Both the position numbers and the translations under genes were made by a program. A stretch of 64,000 nucleotides of DNA from Chitinophagales bacterium (GTDB taxonomy: Bacteria > Bacteroidota > Bacteroidia > Chitinophagales > Saprospiraceae): NCBI GenBank assembly GCA_013298845.1, contig JAAFJN010000002.1, forward strand, positions 135,949-199,948, given 5' to 3'. This document shows, in pieces, positions 34,486 to 43,510 of this stretch. Position 1 is the first letter of the stretch. Every line of letters begins with the position of its first letter. The notes under the pieces are model-generated. The model made no database searches. It was not told the origin of the DNA and saw only the letters and a program-made list of their open reading frames with translations.

Positions 34486-35930
34486 TCAGGCACCAAGCAC
34501 CCAGGTATCTTTACTGCCGCCGCCCTGCGACGAATTCACAACCAGCGAGCCCTCGCGGAGCGCTACCCGAGTGAGACCACCAGGCACTATTTCAATACCG
34601 TTGGGGCCGCACAACGCGTAAGGGCGCAGGTCAACGTGCCGCGCCTGCAATTGTCCGTCGAGGTAACATGGCACCGTAGAGATCGGGATAATGGGTTGCG
34701 CGATGTACGAACGCGGATCGGCAAGAATATCCAATTTGGCCGCTTCCAGCACTTCCGAAGTGGCTTTATCGCCCATAATCATGCCGTAACCACCCGATTC
34801 ATTGGTCTTTTTCACCACCATTCGCTCCATATTTTGAAACACGAGTTCCCGTTCGTCCACATTTTCCATGCGATACGTGGGCACATTGGGCAAAATAGGG
34901 GCTTCATTGAGGTAATATTGAATCATATCGGGCACGTAGGCGTACACGGCTTTATCGTCGGCCACGCCGTTGCCAATGGCATTCACAATGGCCACGTTGC
35001 CTTTGCGGTAGGCCGTTACCAGTCCCGGCACGCCCAACACGCTGTCGGGACGAAACTCCAGCGGGTCGAGGAACTCGTCGTCTACCCGGCGGTAAATCAC
35101 GTCCACTTGCCGCAGTCCACGAATGGTTTTCATGTACACCTTGGCATTGTCCACCACCAAATCGCGGCCTTCTACCAGTTCGATGCCCATGGAACGGGCC
35201 AAAAAAGTGTGTTCGTAATAAGCGGAATTATAAATACCGGGCGTGAGCAGTACAATGGTGGGTTTGGAAACGGGACGGGGCGTCAGCGACAACAAAATAT
35301 TGTACAATAAAATGGGGTATTGGCTCACGCCCTGCACTTTGCTTTCGGCGACCATTTCGGGGAAAAGGCGCTTGGTGACTTCCCGGTTTTCGAGCATATA
35401 CGATACCCCCGACGGCGTGCGCAGGTTATCTTCGAGGATGAAAAAGCCGCCGTTGCCATCGCGGATGAGATCCACCCCGGCAATGTGCACGTACAATTGG
35501 TGCGGAACGTCAATCCCCATGACTTCGCGGGTAAAATGCGGGCAGGTCGCAATCAGGTCGCGCGGCACAATCCCGTCTTTCAGGATCGCCTGCTCGTGGT
35601 AAATATCGTGCAGGAACATATTGAGCGCTTTGAGGCGCTGCCTGATGCCCGCTTCCACGTGTTGCCATTCGGCGGCGGTAATGACCCTTGGAATCAAATC
35701 AACGGAAAAATGCGTTCAATGCCTTCCTGATTGGAATACACCGTGAACGTAACGCCCTGGTTCATGAATAATTTGCCGGCCAGCGCTTCTTTTTGGGCCA
35801 GTGTAGTGGCCGGTGTGCGCGACAAATGTTCATAAATGGATTGGTATTGGGCGCGTACAGCCCCGTCGCTGCACATTTCGTCCCAATACCCCGGCCTGAT
35901 TTTATATTTCTGAAAAAGATCGCTGGACAT
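34486..35930 (-). pseudogene. Circularly permuted ATP-grasp protein, frameshifted near residue 78
   Basis: The first frame (ATG 35930, SSDLFQKYKIRPGYWDEM to GIERIFPLI) stops at a TGA at 35694-35696. The rest of the protein continues one frame over as DLIPRVITAAEWQ and runs 400 residues to the end, with SYMLENREVTKRLFPE, LLTPGIYNSAYYEHTFLA and ESGGYGMIMG. Adding one C (or T) to the run before 35705 restores ERIFPVDLIPR, the usual family sequence. So one base is missing, by mutation or by base-call error. Intact, it would be a predicted amide-bond ligase upstream of the alpha-E and transglutaminase genes. An alternative start lies at 35960. Confidence 0.85.
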
Positions 35931-36051
35931 AAGTTTATTTTGAATTTCCAGCCGCAACATTAAGTACTTTTTGGGGAAAACCCTTTAACAAAAGAACATC
36001 GTTTTGAATTACGCCATAAACTTCTCCAAATGTGTTTTTTGGCCAAATTTA

Positions 36052-37110
36052 TTATTTCTTTTTCAAAAAATACAAATACACCGGAAGGTGGTCGCTGTAC
36101 CCATTGATAAAAATATCGCCCACGTAGGTACGGAACGGGTACCCCCGAAAAGCACCTTCGGTTTGCAACAACCAAGGCTGACGATAGACCATTGACTTGT
36201 AAAACTGCCATCCACCCGATTTTTTATTCACGCAGGGTTGCGACACAATCATTTGGTCAAACAAACTCCAGGCATCGCGGTAGGCCATGGTGCCGTTACC
36301 ACTTTTGTAATGGTCGTACATCGGATTGTACAAACCACCTTTTTTTACGTCTTTGGTATCGCCTTTGGCTTGCAGCACTTTGGTCAGGCTTTTGCTGTCA
36401 GGATCGTCGTTCAGGTCACCCATAATTACAATTTTGGCGTTTTCGTCGGCGGCCAAAATACTATCGGCCACCATTTTGCACACCCCGGCGGCCACGGCCC
36501 GGCCCGGCGCACTGGCGGCTTCTCCACCACGCCGCGAGGGCCAGTGACCGACCATGAAGTGCATCGGTTCGCCGTCGAACAAACCCGTTACGTACAAAAT
36601 ATCGCGGGTAAAGTCTTTCGCCCCGGTTTTAGCGTCGGTGAGCGCCACCGGAAACACCCGCGAGCCGGTGAGTTTAAAATATTTGGGGTTGTACAAAAGG
36701 CCACAATCAATGCCGCGCTCATCGGGCGAATCGTATTGTACCACTTTGTAACCCCGGTTTTTAATAGCCTCCTGCACCACTAAATCTTCGAGGACTTTAG
36801 CGTTTTCGATTTCGGCCACGCCCAATACCGCCACGCCATCGGGGGAGAGTTCGGTGGCCAACTGACTGATAACTTTGGCCATGTTGGCCTGCTTGGAAAT
36901 GTATTTTTCGGTGTTCCAGGCCAGGCGTCCGGCGGGCAAAAAATCCTCGTCGTTGGTATTGGGCGAATCAATGGTGTCAAAAAGGTTTTCCAAATTGTAA
37001 AAACCAATGGCGGCCACCTTGTATGCGTCCTTATTATCCTGCCCCAAGAGGAGCGTATCGGTAATTATAAAGAGGGCCAATACGAGCCAAATTTTACGTA
37101 ACTTATTCAT
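36052..37110 (-). CDS. Secreted endonuclease/exonuclease/phosphatase (EEP) family enzyme
   Basis: The 352-residue protein has a signal peptide (1-24, ending in LLLGQ) and all EEP motifs: GFYNLENLFD, AEIEN (metal-binding Glu), DCGLLYNP, VGHWPSRRGG, VIMGDLNDDP (Asp/Asn) and the terminal SDHLPVYLYF (catalytic His). It should cleave phosphodiester bonds outside the cytosol; DNA or RNA is most likely, but lipids or sugar phosphates cannot be excluded. ATG 37110 is preferred to an upstream TTG. It is divergent from a TonB receptor and OB-fold lipoprotein, which suggests a common job. Confidence 0.85.
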   Translation of the reverse strand: MNKLRKIWLVLALFIITDTLLLGQDNKDAYKVAAIGFYNLENLFDTIDSPNTNDEDFLPAGRLAWNTEKYISKQANMAKVISQLATELSPDGVAVLGVAEIENAKVLEDLVVQEAIKNRGYKVVQYDSPDERGIDCGLLYNPKYFKLTGSRVFPVALTDAKTGAKDFTRDILYVTGLFDGEPMHFMVGHWPSRRGGEAASAPGRAVAAGVCKMVADSILAADENAKIVIMGDLNDDPDSKSLTKVLQAKGDTKDVKKGGLYNPMYDHYKSGNGTMAYRDAWSLFDQMIVSQPCVNKKSGGWQFYKSMVYRQPWLLQTEGAFRGYPFRTYVGDIFINGYSDHLPVYLYFLKKK

Positions 37111-37116
37111 TTTCAA

Positions 37117-37465
37117 TAGTGTTATTCAATTTTTCGCCGCAAAGTTGCAGTAAATTCACCATTCCGACGCAGGCTTTACAACAAATTAACAAGCGGGGGT
37201 GCAAATATGCCGGAATTATTTGCATAATTTTGCAGCGATTTTTCGCAAAAACTACGCGTAACTTTGGCAAAAAGTACCGCAAACGCAATAATCCCCTCGC
37301 AGGTAGTTGATTGAAAAGTTCCATTTTACGGCGCGTTTTTGTTCGCGCCACTACTTATTTGACATTTAAAGAGTGTACCACCCATTCTGTTCATACGATG
37401 TACAAACCGGCTCACTCCGCCCCGAGTGGAAAGGTCGTATTTTAACCAATTCATCACACCATTTA
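37117..37465. promoter_or_regulatory. Divergent promoter region between EEP nuclease and TonB receptor
   Basis: On the plus strand TAATTTTG (37225-37232) and TAACTTTG (37259-37266) both match TAnnTTTG, leaving a leader of about 190-230 bases before the TonB start. On the minus strand CAACTTTG lies about 30 bases before the nuclease start. No gene or known riboswitch fold was recognised in these 349 bases; the long leader is unexplained. Confidence 0.55.
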
Positions 37466-40273
37466 ATGTTATCAAAAAAACTATTACTGATCTGGCTAAT
37501 GACGTTCATTAGCACGGTATCGCTATTGGCGCAGGTAACGGTAACAGGAACCGTTTCTGACAGCGAAACCGGATCACCTCTTCCTGATGCTTCTGTTTCG
37601 ATTAATGGCTTACCTTTATTTGCCGCCACTAACCAACAAGGTATTTTTGAACTCCAAAACGTACCCGTTGGTAAATCGGTGTTGGTCGTAACCAAAGCCG
37701 GGTTCCAACCTTACGAAAAAGAGGTAACCCTTCAGCAAACGGTAAAAGGCATCGAAGTTGTGCGGATTACACTGGTTAAAGACCCCATCGCGGTCGAAAA
37801 CCCCACCACGCCGGGTGCGTTTAGTCCGGGTGAAATCCCCACGGTTACTTTAGACGAGGCCGAAACCGAAACCGACGGAGCGAGTGAAGTAGCCAACCTG
37901 CTGCACGCCAGTCGCGACGTGTACCAAAATATTTCCGGGTTTGGCTGGTCGTTTTTCCGCTTCCGCGAACGGGGTTACGAGTCCGAAAACTTTCCGTTGT
38001 TCCTCAACGGCGTTGGGATCAATGACCCGGAAACCGGCGGCGCATTTTTTGGTGAATTTGGTGGATTGAACGACGTTTTGCGCGCTCGGGAAACGTCCAT
38101 TGGCCTCGAAGCCTCCGAATTTGCTTTTTCGGAAATTGGCGGCGCCACCCGCCTCGATACCCGCGCTTCGGTGCAACGCAAAGGGGTGCGTTTGTCGCAC
38201 GCCGTGAGCAACCGCACGTACCGCCACCGCACCATGCTCACCATGAATACCGGCCTGATGCCCGGTGGTTGGGCCGTATCGGTATCGGCCAGTCGCCGTT
38301 GGGCCAAAGAAGGTTGGTACGAAGGCACGCCGTTTGACGGTTATTCCTGGTTTGTTTCGGCCGATAAAAAATTCAAAAAACACGCGTTTAATATCACGGT
38401 ACTGGGCGCTCCCACCAAACGGGGCCGCAATGGCGACGCACCGCAGGAAATGTTTGACATTGCGGGTACTACCCGTTACAACCCCAGTTGGGGCTATTGG
38501 AACGGCGAAAAACGCAGCGCTAACCTCGCCCACTCCAACCAACCCATTGCTCTGTTGCGCTGGGACTTTAACCCCAACGATAAAACCAGTTTGACCCTGA
38601 CCACGTACGGACAAGCCGGTAAACGGGGCCAACAACGCTTAGACTGGTTTGGGGCACGTAACCCTAACCCGGATTATAACCGCGATTTGCCATCATCGCT
38701 GCCCAACCCCGAACTGGTGCAACAGTGGTATGATCAACTCCGCGACAATCCTGATTTGCGTCAGGTTGATTGGGCCGGTATTTGGGAGTCGAACTCAATC
38801 AATACTGTTTCGATTCAAAATGCCAACGGTATTCCCGACAACACGGTAACGGGCAAACGTTCAACGGTATTAATGGCCGATTTCCGCGAAGATAGCCGCG
38901 AATTAGGAACCAACTTGTTGGTGCGCCGCGACCTGACCAATCGTGTTGTACTGAACGGTGGTGGCAATTACCAATACTATCTGGGCCGCAACTTTAAAGT
39001 AGCCGAAGATTTGTTGGGTGGCGAATTCATGCTGGACGTGAATCCATTTGCCCAACAAGACTTAGCGGGTAATACATTTGCCCTCAACAACGACTTGCGC
39101 ACCCCGAACCGCATCGTGCGCGAGGGTGAAACTTTTGGTTGGGATTACGACGAAAACATTCGCAAAGGCGGTGCTTGGGCACAAGTGACGGCCAACTTGC
39201 AAAAATGGAGTTTCTTTGGCGGTGCTGAATTTAACTTTTCAACGCTTTGGCGCACCGGTCACATGCAAAACGGCCGTTTCCCGGATAACTCTTTGGGCGA
39301 CTCGGACAAAATCACTTTTAACACCTACGGGGTAAAAGGTGGCGCAACGTACAAACTCAACGGCCGAAACTACATTTACGCCAATGGTTTTCAGGGTACC
39401 CGCGCACCATTGTTCCGCGATATTTTCTTGTCGCCGCGCACCCGCAATGACTTTTACCAAGCGGCAAAACCGTACCAAATTTACGCCGGAGAAACGGGCT
39501 TTATTCACCGCTCCCCGCGCCTGCGCGCTCGTATAACGGGCTATTGGACCAAATTTGACAATCAAATTGAGTCATTGTTGTTTTTTGGACAAACGACCAG
39601 CGCGTTTGGTACCGAAATTCGCACCAACGTTGACCAAGTGCACTCGGGTATCGAAGCCGGTTTGGAAGTAAAACCGTTTGAAGCATTTACCCAATGGACG
39701 GTTTCGGCGGCCACTAACCTCGGTTACTATCGCTACACATCGCGCCCAACGCTCAATTTTTACGAAGATAATACCAACGTGGTATCTATTGCCAACCAGT
39801 TGACGTACCAAACTAACTTTTTGGTACCGCGCACGCCCCAAACTACGGCTTCGGTTTCGCTTAAATACGAAGGCCGCCGTTTTTGGTTTGCCGCGCTTAC
39901 CCTTAACTTTGCCGATGATTACTGGTACGAGTTTGATCGCCAGCGCCGCACCACCGATTACGCGATTAGTGTAGCCGGTACCGGCGCCCAGCCCGGCTCT
40001 GACGAATGGAATACTATTTTCCACCAAACCAAAGCCCCGGCGGCTTATACGCTGGACTTTTTTGGCGGGAAATCATGGCGGATTAAAAGCAAGTATTTCC
40101 TGAACCTCAACGTGGGTTTGAACAATATTCTCGACAACCGCAACGTGGTGGTATCGGGTCGTGAGGTATATTTCCGCGCATTCCGCGACGTGGACGACGC
40201 GCGTTTGTACCAAAACGAATTGATTTACGCCCCAGGATTTAACTATTTTGCCAGTTTAACCTTTAGATTCTAA
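37466..40273 (+). CDS. TonB-dependent outer-membrane receptor
   Basis: The 935-residue protein has a signal peptide (ending in LLAQ), a carboxypeptidase-regulatory-like domain (about 24-110, TGTVSDSETGSPLPDASVSI), then a plug and a large barrel rich in aromatic strands, ending in FASLTFRF. TonB receptors import ligands too big for porins using the proton motive force. Its substrate is not given by the sequence. The 11-base gap to the DUF5689 lipoprotein and the divergent nuclease suggest nucleic-acid-derived ligands. ATG 37466 begins the signal peptide; an upstream in-frame extension does not look secretory. Confidence 0.9.
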   Translation: MLSKKLLLIWLMTFISTVSLLAQVTVTGTVSDSETGSPLPDASVSINGLPLFAATNQQGIFELQNVPVGKSVLVVTKAGFQPYEKEVTLQQTVKGIEVVRITLVKDPIAVENPTTPGAFSPGEIPTVTLDEAETETDGASEVANLLHASRDVYQNISGFGWSFFRFRERGYESENFPLFLNGVGINDPETGGAFFGEFGGLNDVLRARETSIGLEASEFAFSEIGGATRLDTRASVQRKGVRLSHAVSNRTYRHRTMLTMNTGLMPGGWAVSVSASRRWAKEGWYEGTPFDGYSWFVSADKKFKKHAFNITVLGAPTKRGRNGDAPQEMFDIAGTTRYNPSWGYWNGEKRSANLAHSNQPIALLRWDFNPNDKTSLTLTTYGQAGKRGQQRLDWFGARNPNPDYNRDLPSSLPNPELVQQWYDQLRDNPDLRQVDWAGIWESNSINTVSIQNANGIPDNTVTGKRSTVLMADFREDSRELGTNLLVRRDLTNRVVLNGGGNYQYYLGRNFKVAEDLLGGEFMLDVNPFAQQDLAGNTFALNNDLRTPNRIVREGETFGWDYDENIRKGGAWAQVTANLQKWSFFGGAEFNFSTLWRTGHMQNGRFPDNSLGDSDKITFNTYGVKGGATYKLNGRNYIYANGFQGTRAPLFRDIFLSPRTRNDFYQAAKPYQIYAGETGFIHRSPRLRARITGYWTKFDNQIESLLFFGQTTSAFGTEIRTNVDQVHSGIEAGLEVKPFEAFTQWTVSAATNLGYYRYTSRPTLNFYEDNTNVVSIANQLTYQTNFLVPRTPQTTASVSLKYEGRRFWFAALTLNFADDYWYEFDRQRRTTDYAISVAGTGAQPGSDEWNTIFHQTKAPAAYTLDFFGGKSWRIKSKYFLNLNVGLNNILDNRNVVVSGREVYFRAFRDVDDARLYQNELIYAPGFNYFASLTFRF

Positions 40274-40284
40274 TATCAATAATT

Positions 40285-41646
40285 ATGAAAAATACACTTG
40301 CCACAAAAATTGGAATGGCTTTGGCACTGGTTGCCTTTGTTTTTTACTCTTGCGTAAAAACAGAATTTGACGAGCCACCTATCACTGGTACGCCAGTGGA
40401 TGTTACTCCAAACATCACCATTAAAGAACTCAAACAATTGCACGTTACGCCGGAAGGTTTTGACAAAATCACCGAAGATAAAATTATCGAAGGTGTGGTG
40501 GTTATGGACGACCGCTCCGGTAATTTTTACAAAACCATCGTTATTCAGGACGCCAGCGGCGGTATTGAAGTAAAATTCAACGATGGCTTTTTGTACAACC
40601 AATATCCCGTGGGTCGTACCATTTATATCAAATGTAAAGACCTGATGTTGACCGATTACGCGGGTGTTACCCAAATTATCGGCGGCACCAAAGAAGAAGC
40701 CGGTGTATTGAGCGAAGTAGGTATCACCGAAGCGCAAGCCCGCGAAAAAGTCCTCAAAGGTTTGGTGGGTACGGCTCCGGCTCCCCGCGTCATTACCATG
40801 TCGCAAATGAACGACCCCAACTTTATCAGCACTTTGGTGCGTTTGGAAAACGTTCAGTTTATCAAAGCCGATTCGGATAAAACTTACGCCGATCCCATTG
40901 CCAAATCATCGTTGAACCGTACCCTGGAAGAGTGTAACGGCGGCGAAGGTTTGTTGGTGCGCTCCAGCGGTTACGCGGACTTTGCGGCGGCCAAAACACC
41001 CGATATGAGCGGTACCATCACGGGTATTCTCAGCACCTTTAACGGCGACGCTCAATTGTACCTGCGCAACCTTGAAGATGTACAGTTTACCACGCCACGT
41101 TGCATTATTTTGTGCGGCACCACGGGTGGTAATGTCAGCGTTGATAATATTAACGAAGCATTTACGGGTTTGCCTTCTAACCAGGACGTTACCCTCAATG
41201 GCTGGTCGAATGTAGGTGCTGACGGTTGTCGCACTTGGCGCGCCAGCGCGTTTTCGGGCAACACCTACGCGCAGGCAACGGCATTTTCGAGCCAGGACCC
41301 TTCCAATGAATCCTGGTTAATTACGCCCGCGATTCCGGTTTCCACGCAAAAAACGTTCAGTTTTGAAAGTTCTTGGTCGTATTTCCGCCACAATGGTTTG
41401 TCGGTATGGTACTCTACCAACTACGACGGCACTAATTTTTCCGCCGCTACCTGGCAGCAAATCAACTGCACATTGGCCACCGAAACCGACAAAGACACCA
41501 ACCCGAATTTTAGCGTTTGGGTGCCTTCTGGCAACGTTGCCTTGCCCGTGGTGAACGGCGGTAAAGTGCACATCGGTTTTAAATACGTGGGTACCGGCGC
41601 GGCCAACACAACTACCTGGCGTATTGATAACGTAAAAGTAAACTAG
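40285..41646 (+). CDS. DUF5689 (OB-fold-like) lipoprotein with choice-of-anchor J domain
   Basis: The 453-residue lipoprotein has lipobox VFYSC (Cys23) and a DUF5689 region at about 45-250 (IIEGVVVMDDRSGNFYKTIV, QDASGGIEVKF, GRTIYIKCKDL), which resembles the OB fold found in secreted nucleases of the YhcR type. It ends in a jelly-roll choice-of-anchor J module (about 285-453, with ESWLITPAIPV and WRIDNVKV). It plays the SusD-like place after the TonB gene and would sit on the outer membrane. Nucleic-acid binding is an inference from the fold. Confidence 0.85.
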   Translation: MKNTLATKIGMALALVAFVFYSCVKTEFDEPPITGTPVDVTPNITIKELKQLHVTPEGFDKITEDKIIEGVVVMDDRSGNFYKTIVIQDASGGIEVKFNDGFLYNQYPVGRTIYIKCKDLMLTDYAGVTQIIGGTKEEAGVLSEVGITEAQAREKVLKGLVGTAPAPRVITMSQMNDPNFISTLVRLENVQFIKADSDKTYADPIAKSSLNRTLEECNGGEGLLVRSSGYADFAAAKTPDMSGTITGILSTFNGDAQLYLRNLEDVQFTTPRCIILCGTTGGNVSVDNINEAFTGLPSNQDVTLNGWSNVGADGCRTWRASAFSGNTYAQATAFSSQDPSNESWLITPAIPVSTQKTFSFESSWSYFRHNGLSVWYSTNYDGTNFSAATWQQINCTLATETDKDTNPNFSVWVPSGNVALPVVNGGKVHIGFKYVGTGAANTTTWRIDNVKVN

Positions 41647-41648
41647 TT

Positions 41649-41879
41649 AGTGAGGAGTGATAAGTGATGAGAGAGGAGTGATGAGAGATTGGACCCAAAG
41701 GCAGGAGATAGAGATTTACGTTTTTTTAAAGATTGGATGGGCGGTGTTGTGTTACTTATTTGTACATTTACGTCTCATTTCTGCTTTAAACGGAAGCATC
41801 AACATCTAAGGTCTTTTGTCTAAAGTCTTTCGTCTAAAGTCTTTCGTCTAATATCTTTAGCAAAAGTCTTTTCTCTAAA
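41649..41879 (+). repeat. Two heptamer arrays: AGTGANN then GTCTNNN
   Basis: Six AGTGANN/AGAGANN units (41649-41690) begin three bases after the DUF5689 stop codon. After about 110 ordinary bases, about eleven GTCTNNN-type units (41804-41879, with one 6-base unit) follow, ending about 35 bases before the next ATG. Both array families thus share one 268-base gap. Confidence 0.85.
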
Positions 41880-41914
41880 AAAAATATCATTAAAATTTAA
41901 CCATATTTATTAAC

Positions 41915-42298
41915 ATGTCATTACAAGCAAAATACCAAGCAGTATTGAACCTCGGTGAAGAAATCGGTGCAAAAAACGGTTCTGTATCAGAAGCAAACGG
42001 CGTATTAACCATTGCGGGAACTGTTCACTCTGCGTATGAAAAAAATCTGTTGTGGGACAAGATCAAAGCGGTCGGTGGCGACGCTCCGGCTGACCTCATT
42101 GCTGATATTCAGGTAGAGACAAACGACTACTACGCGAAATACACCGTTGAAAAAGGTGATACTTTGGGCAAAATCAGCAAACACTTTTACGGCGAAGCCG
42201 GTAAATACATGCAGATTTTCAACGCGAACACTGGTATCCTCAGCAACCCTGATTTGATCGAAGTTGGTCAGGAATTGGTGATTCCTTTCGAGCAGTAA
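41915..42298 (+). CDS. BON-LysM domain protein (Kbp/YgaU-like)
   Basis: The 127-residue protein has a BON-like N-terminal half (about 1-70, GVLTIAGTVHSAYEKNLLWDKI) and a LysM domain at the C-terminus (YTVEKGDTLGKISKHFYGEAGKY to LIEVGQELVIPF). The E. coli relative Kbp binds potassium ions in the cytosol and helps under osmotic stress. It has no signal peptide, which fits a Kbp-like rather than a cell-wall role. It is a single-gene unit with its own terminator. Confidence 0.85.
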   Translation: MSLQAKYQAVLNLGEEIGAKNGSVSEANGVLTIAGTVHSAYEKNLLWDKIKAVGGDAPADLIADIQVETNDYYAKYTVEKGDTLGKISKHFYGEAGKYMQIFNANTGILSNPDLIEVGQELVIPFEQ

Positions 42299-42320
42299 TC
42301 TGGATTTTATATTTATCCAA

Positions 42321-42360
42321 AATGAGTCACTCCTTGTCGGGGAGTGGCTCATTTTTTTTT
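42321..42360 (+). terminator. Rho-independent terminator
   Basis: AATGAGTCACTCC (42321-42333) pairs with GGAGTGGCTCATT (42341-42353, one wobble) and is followed by an unbroken T run to 42360. Confidence 0.92.
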
Positions 42361-42363
42361 ATG

Positions 42364-42371
42364 TACCTTTA
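42364..42371 (+). promoter_or_regulatory. Bacteroidota -7 element TACCTTTA
   Basis: One mismatch to TAnnTTTG, 52 bases before the guanylyltransferase start and immediately after the LysM terminator; the likely promoter of a three-gene operon. Confidence 0.6.
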
Positions 42372-42422
42372 CGACCTGTTTCCGGCCAAACCAACCGGAA
42401 TAGTGTATAAATTTTTAAAAAA

Positions 42423-43505
42423 ATGAGCAATACTTATGTAGCCATTATGGCGGGCGGCGTTGGCAGCCGCTTTTGGCCGGGCAGCCGCGAAGCCAAACCC
42501 AAACAGTTTTTAGACATGATGGGCGTGGGTAAAAGCCTGCTCCGTCTTACCTTCGAACGTTTTTTGCCGCTTTGTCCCGCTTCCAATATTTTTGTCGTGA
42601 CCAATGCCGCGTACAAAGACCTCGTCAAAGAACAAATTCCGGAATTAACCGACAACCAGATCCTGTGCGAACCGAGCCGGAACAATACCGCTCCCTGCGT
42701 GGCTTATACGTCCTTTAAACTGGAGCAACTGAACCCGAACGCCACGTTTGTGATTGCGCCCTCGGACCATATTATCCTGAAAGAATCGGCTTTTTTGGAA
42801 AAAGTGAGCGCGGGCATTGAGTTTGCCAGCCAAAACGACGCTTTGGTGACGCTGGGCATCGAACCTTCGCGCCCCGATACCGGTTACGGTTACATTCAAT
42901 TTGAGCCGGAAATGTCCAGTCCGAACCTCCACAAGGTGCGCCGTTTTGCCGAAAAACCCAGTCTGGACAAAGCCATTGAATTTGTCGAATCCAAAGAGTA
43001 CCTGTGGAATGCCGGTATTTTTATCTGGAGCGTTGCGTCCATTTTAAAGGCATTTAAAGACCATTCGCCCGATATTTACAGCATTTTGGAGGCCGGAAAA
43101 ACGGTGTACAACACCCCCGACGAACAGGAGTTTATCAACCGCCTCTACCCTACTACGCCCAATATTTCGGTGGATTTTGCCATCATGGAAAAAGCCACCA
43201 ACGTTTATACCATCCCGGCCGAATTTGGTTGGTCGGACCTCGGTACGTGGGCGAGCCTGTACGCCGAATGCGAAAAAGATGACTATAATAACGTCAAGCA
43301 GGCGGGTAAAACGCTGTTGATGGATGCCAAAAACAACCTGATCCGGTCGTCAAACCCGGAAAAACTCATCGTCATTAAAGACCTCGATAATTATATCATC
43401 GTGGACGAAGAAGATGTGCTGATGATTTACCCAAAATCCAAAGAACAGGAAATTAAACAGGTCACAGCCGCTGTGAAAGAAGGGTTTCAGGGTGGATATT
43501 TGTAG
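42423..43505 (+). CDS. manC: Mannose-1-phosphate guanylyltransferase
   Basis: The 360-residue protein has the nucleotidyltransferase signature AGGVGSRFWPGSR, EPSRNNTAPCVAY, FVIAPSDHIIL, FAEKPSLDKA and ATNVYTIPAEFGWSDLGTW. It makes GDP-mannose from GTP and mannose 1-phosphate, feeding mannose, fucose or polysaccharide synthesis. It lacks the C-terminal isomerase domain of the two-domain enzymes. It is first in a tight group with a TIR gene (5-base gap) and a ROK kinase. The symbol is by family; manC-type monofunctional. Confidence 0.93.
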   Translation: MSNTYVAIMAGGVGSRFWPGSREAKPKQFLDMMGVGKSLLRLTFERFLPLCPASNIFVVTNAAYKDLVKEQIPELTDNQILCEPSRNNTAPCVAYTSFKLEQLNPNATFVIAPSDHIILKESAFLEKVSAGIEFASQNDALVTLGIEPSRPDTGYGYIQFEPEMSSPNLHKVRRFAEKPSLDKAIEFVESKEYLWNAGIFIWSVASILKAFKDHSPDIYSILEAGKTVYNTPDEQEFINRLYPTTPNISVDFAIMEKATNVYTIPAEFGWSDLGTWASLYAECEKDDYNNVKQAGKTLLMDAKNNLIRSSNPEKLIVIKDLDNYIIVDEEDVLMIYPKSKEQEIKQVTAAVKEGFQGGYL

Positions 43506-43510
43506 GTTTC

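Noticed and set aside
35694-35960. Independent 88-residue gene
   Set aside because: It is the N-terminal part of the ATP-grasp family, continued in the next frame after a single missing base.
37117-37465. Cobalamin or other riboswitch before the TonB gene
   Set aside because: No conserved core sequence or convincing stem arrangement could be recognised by eye.
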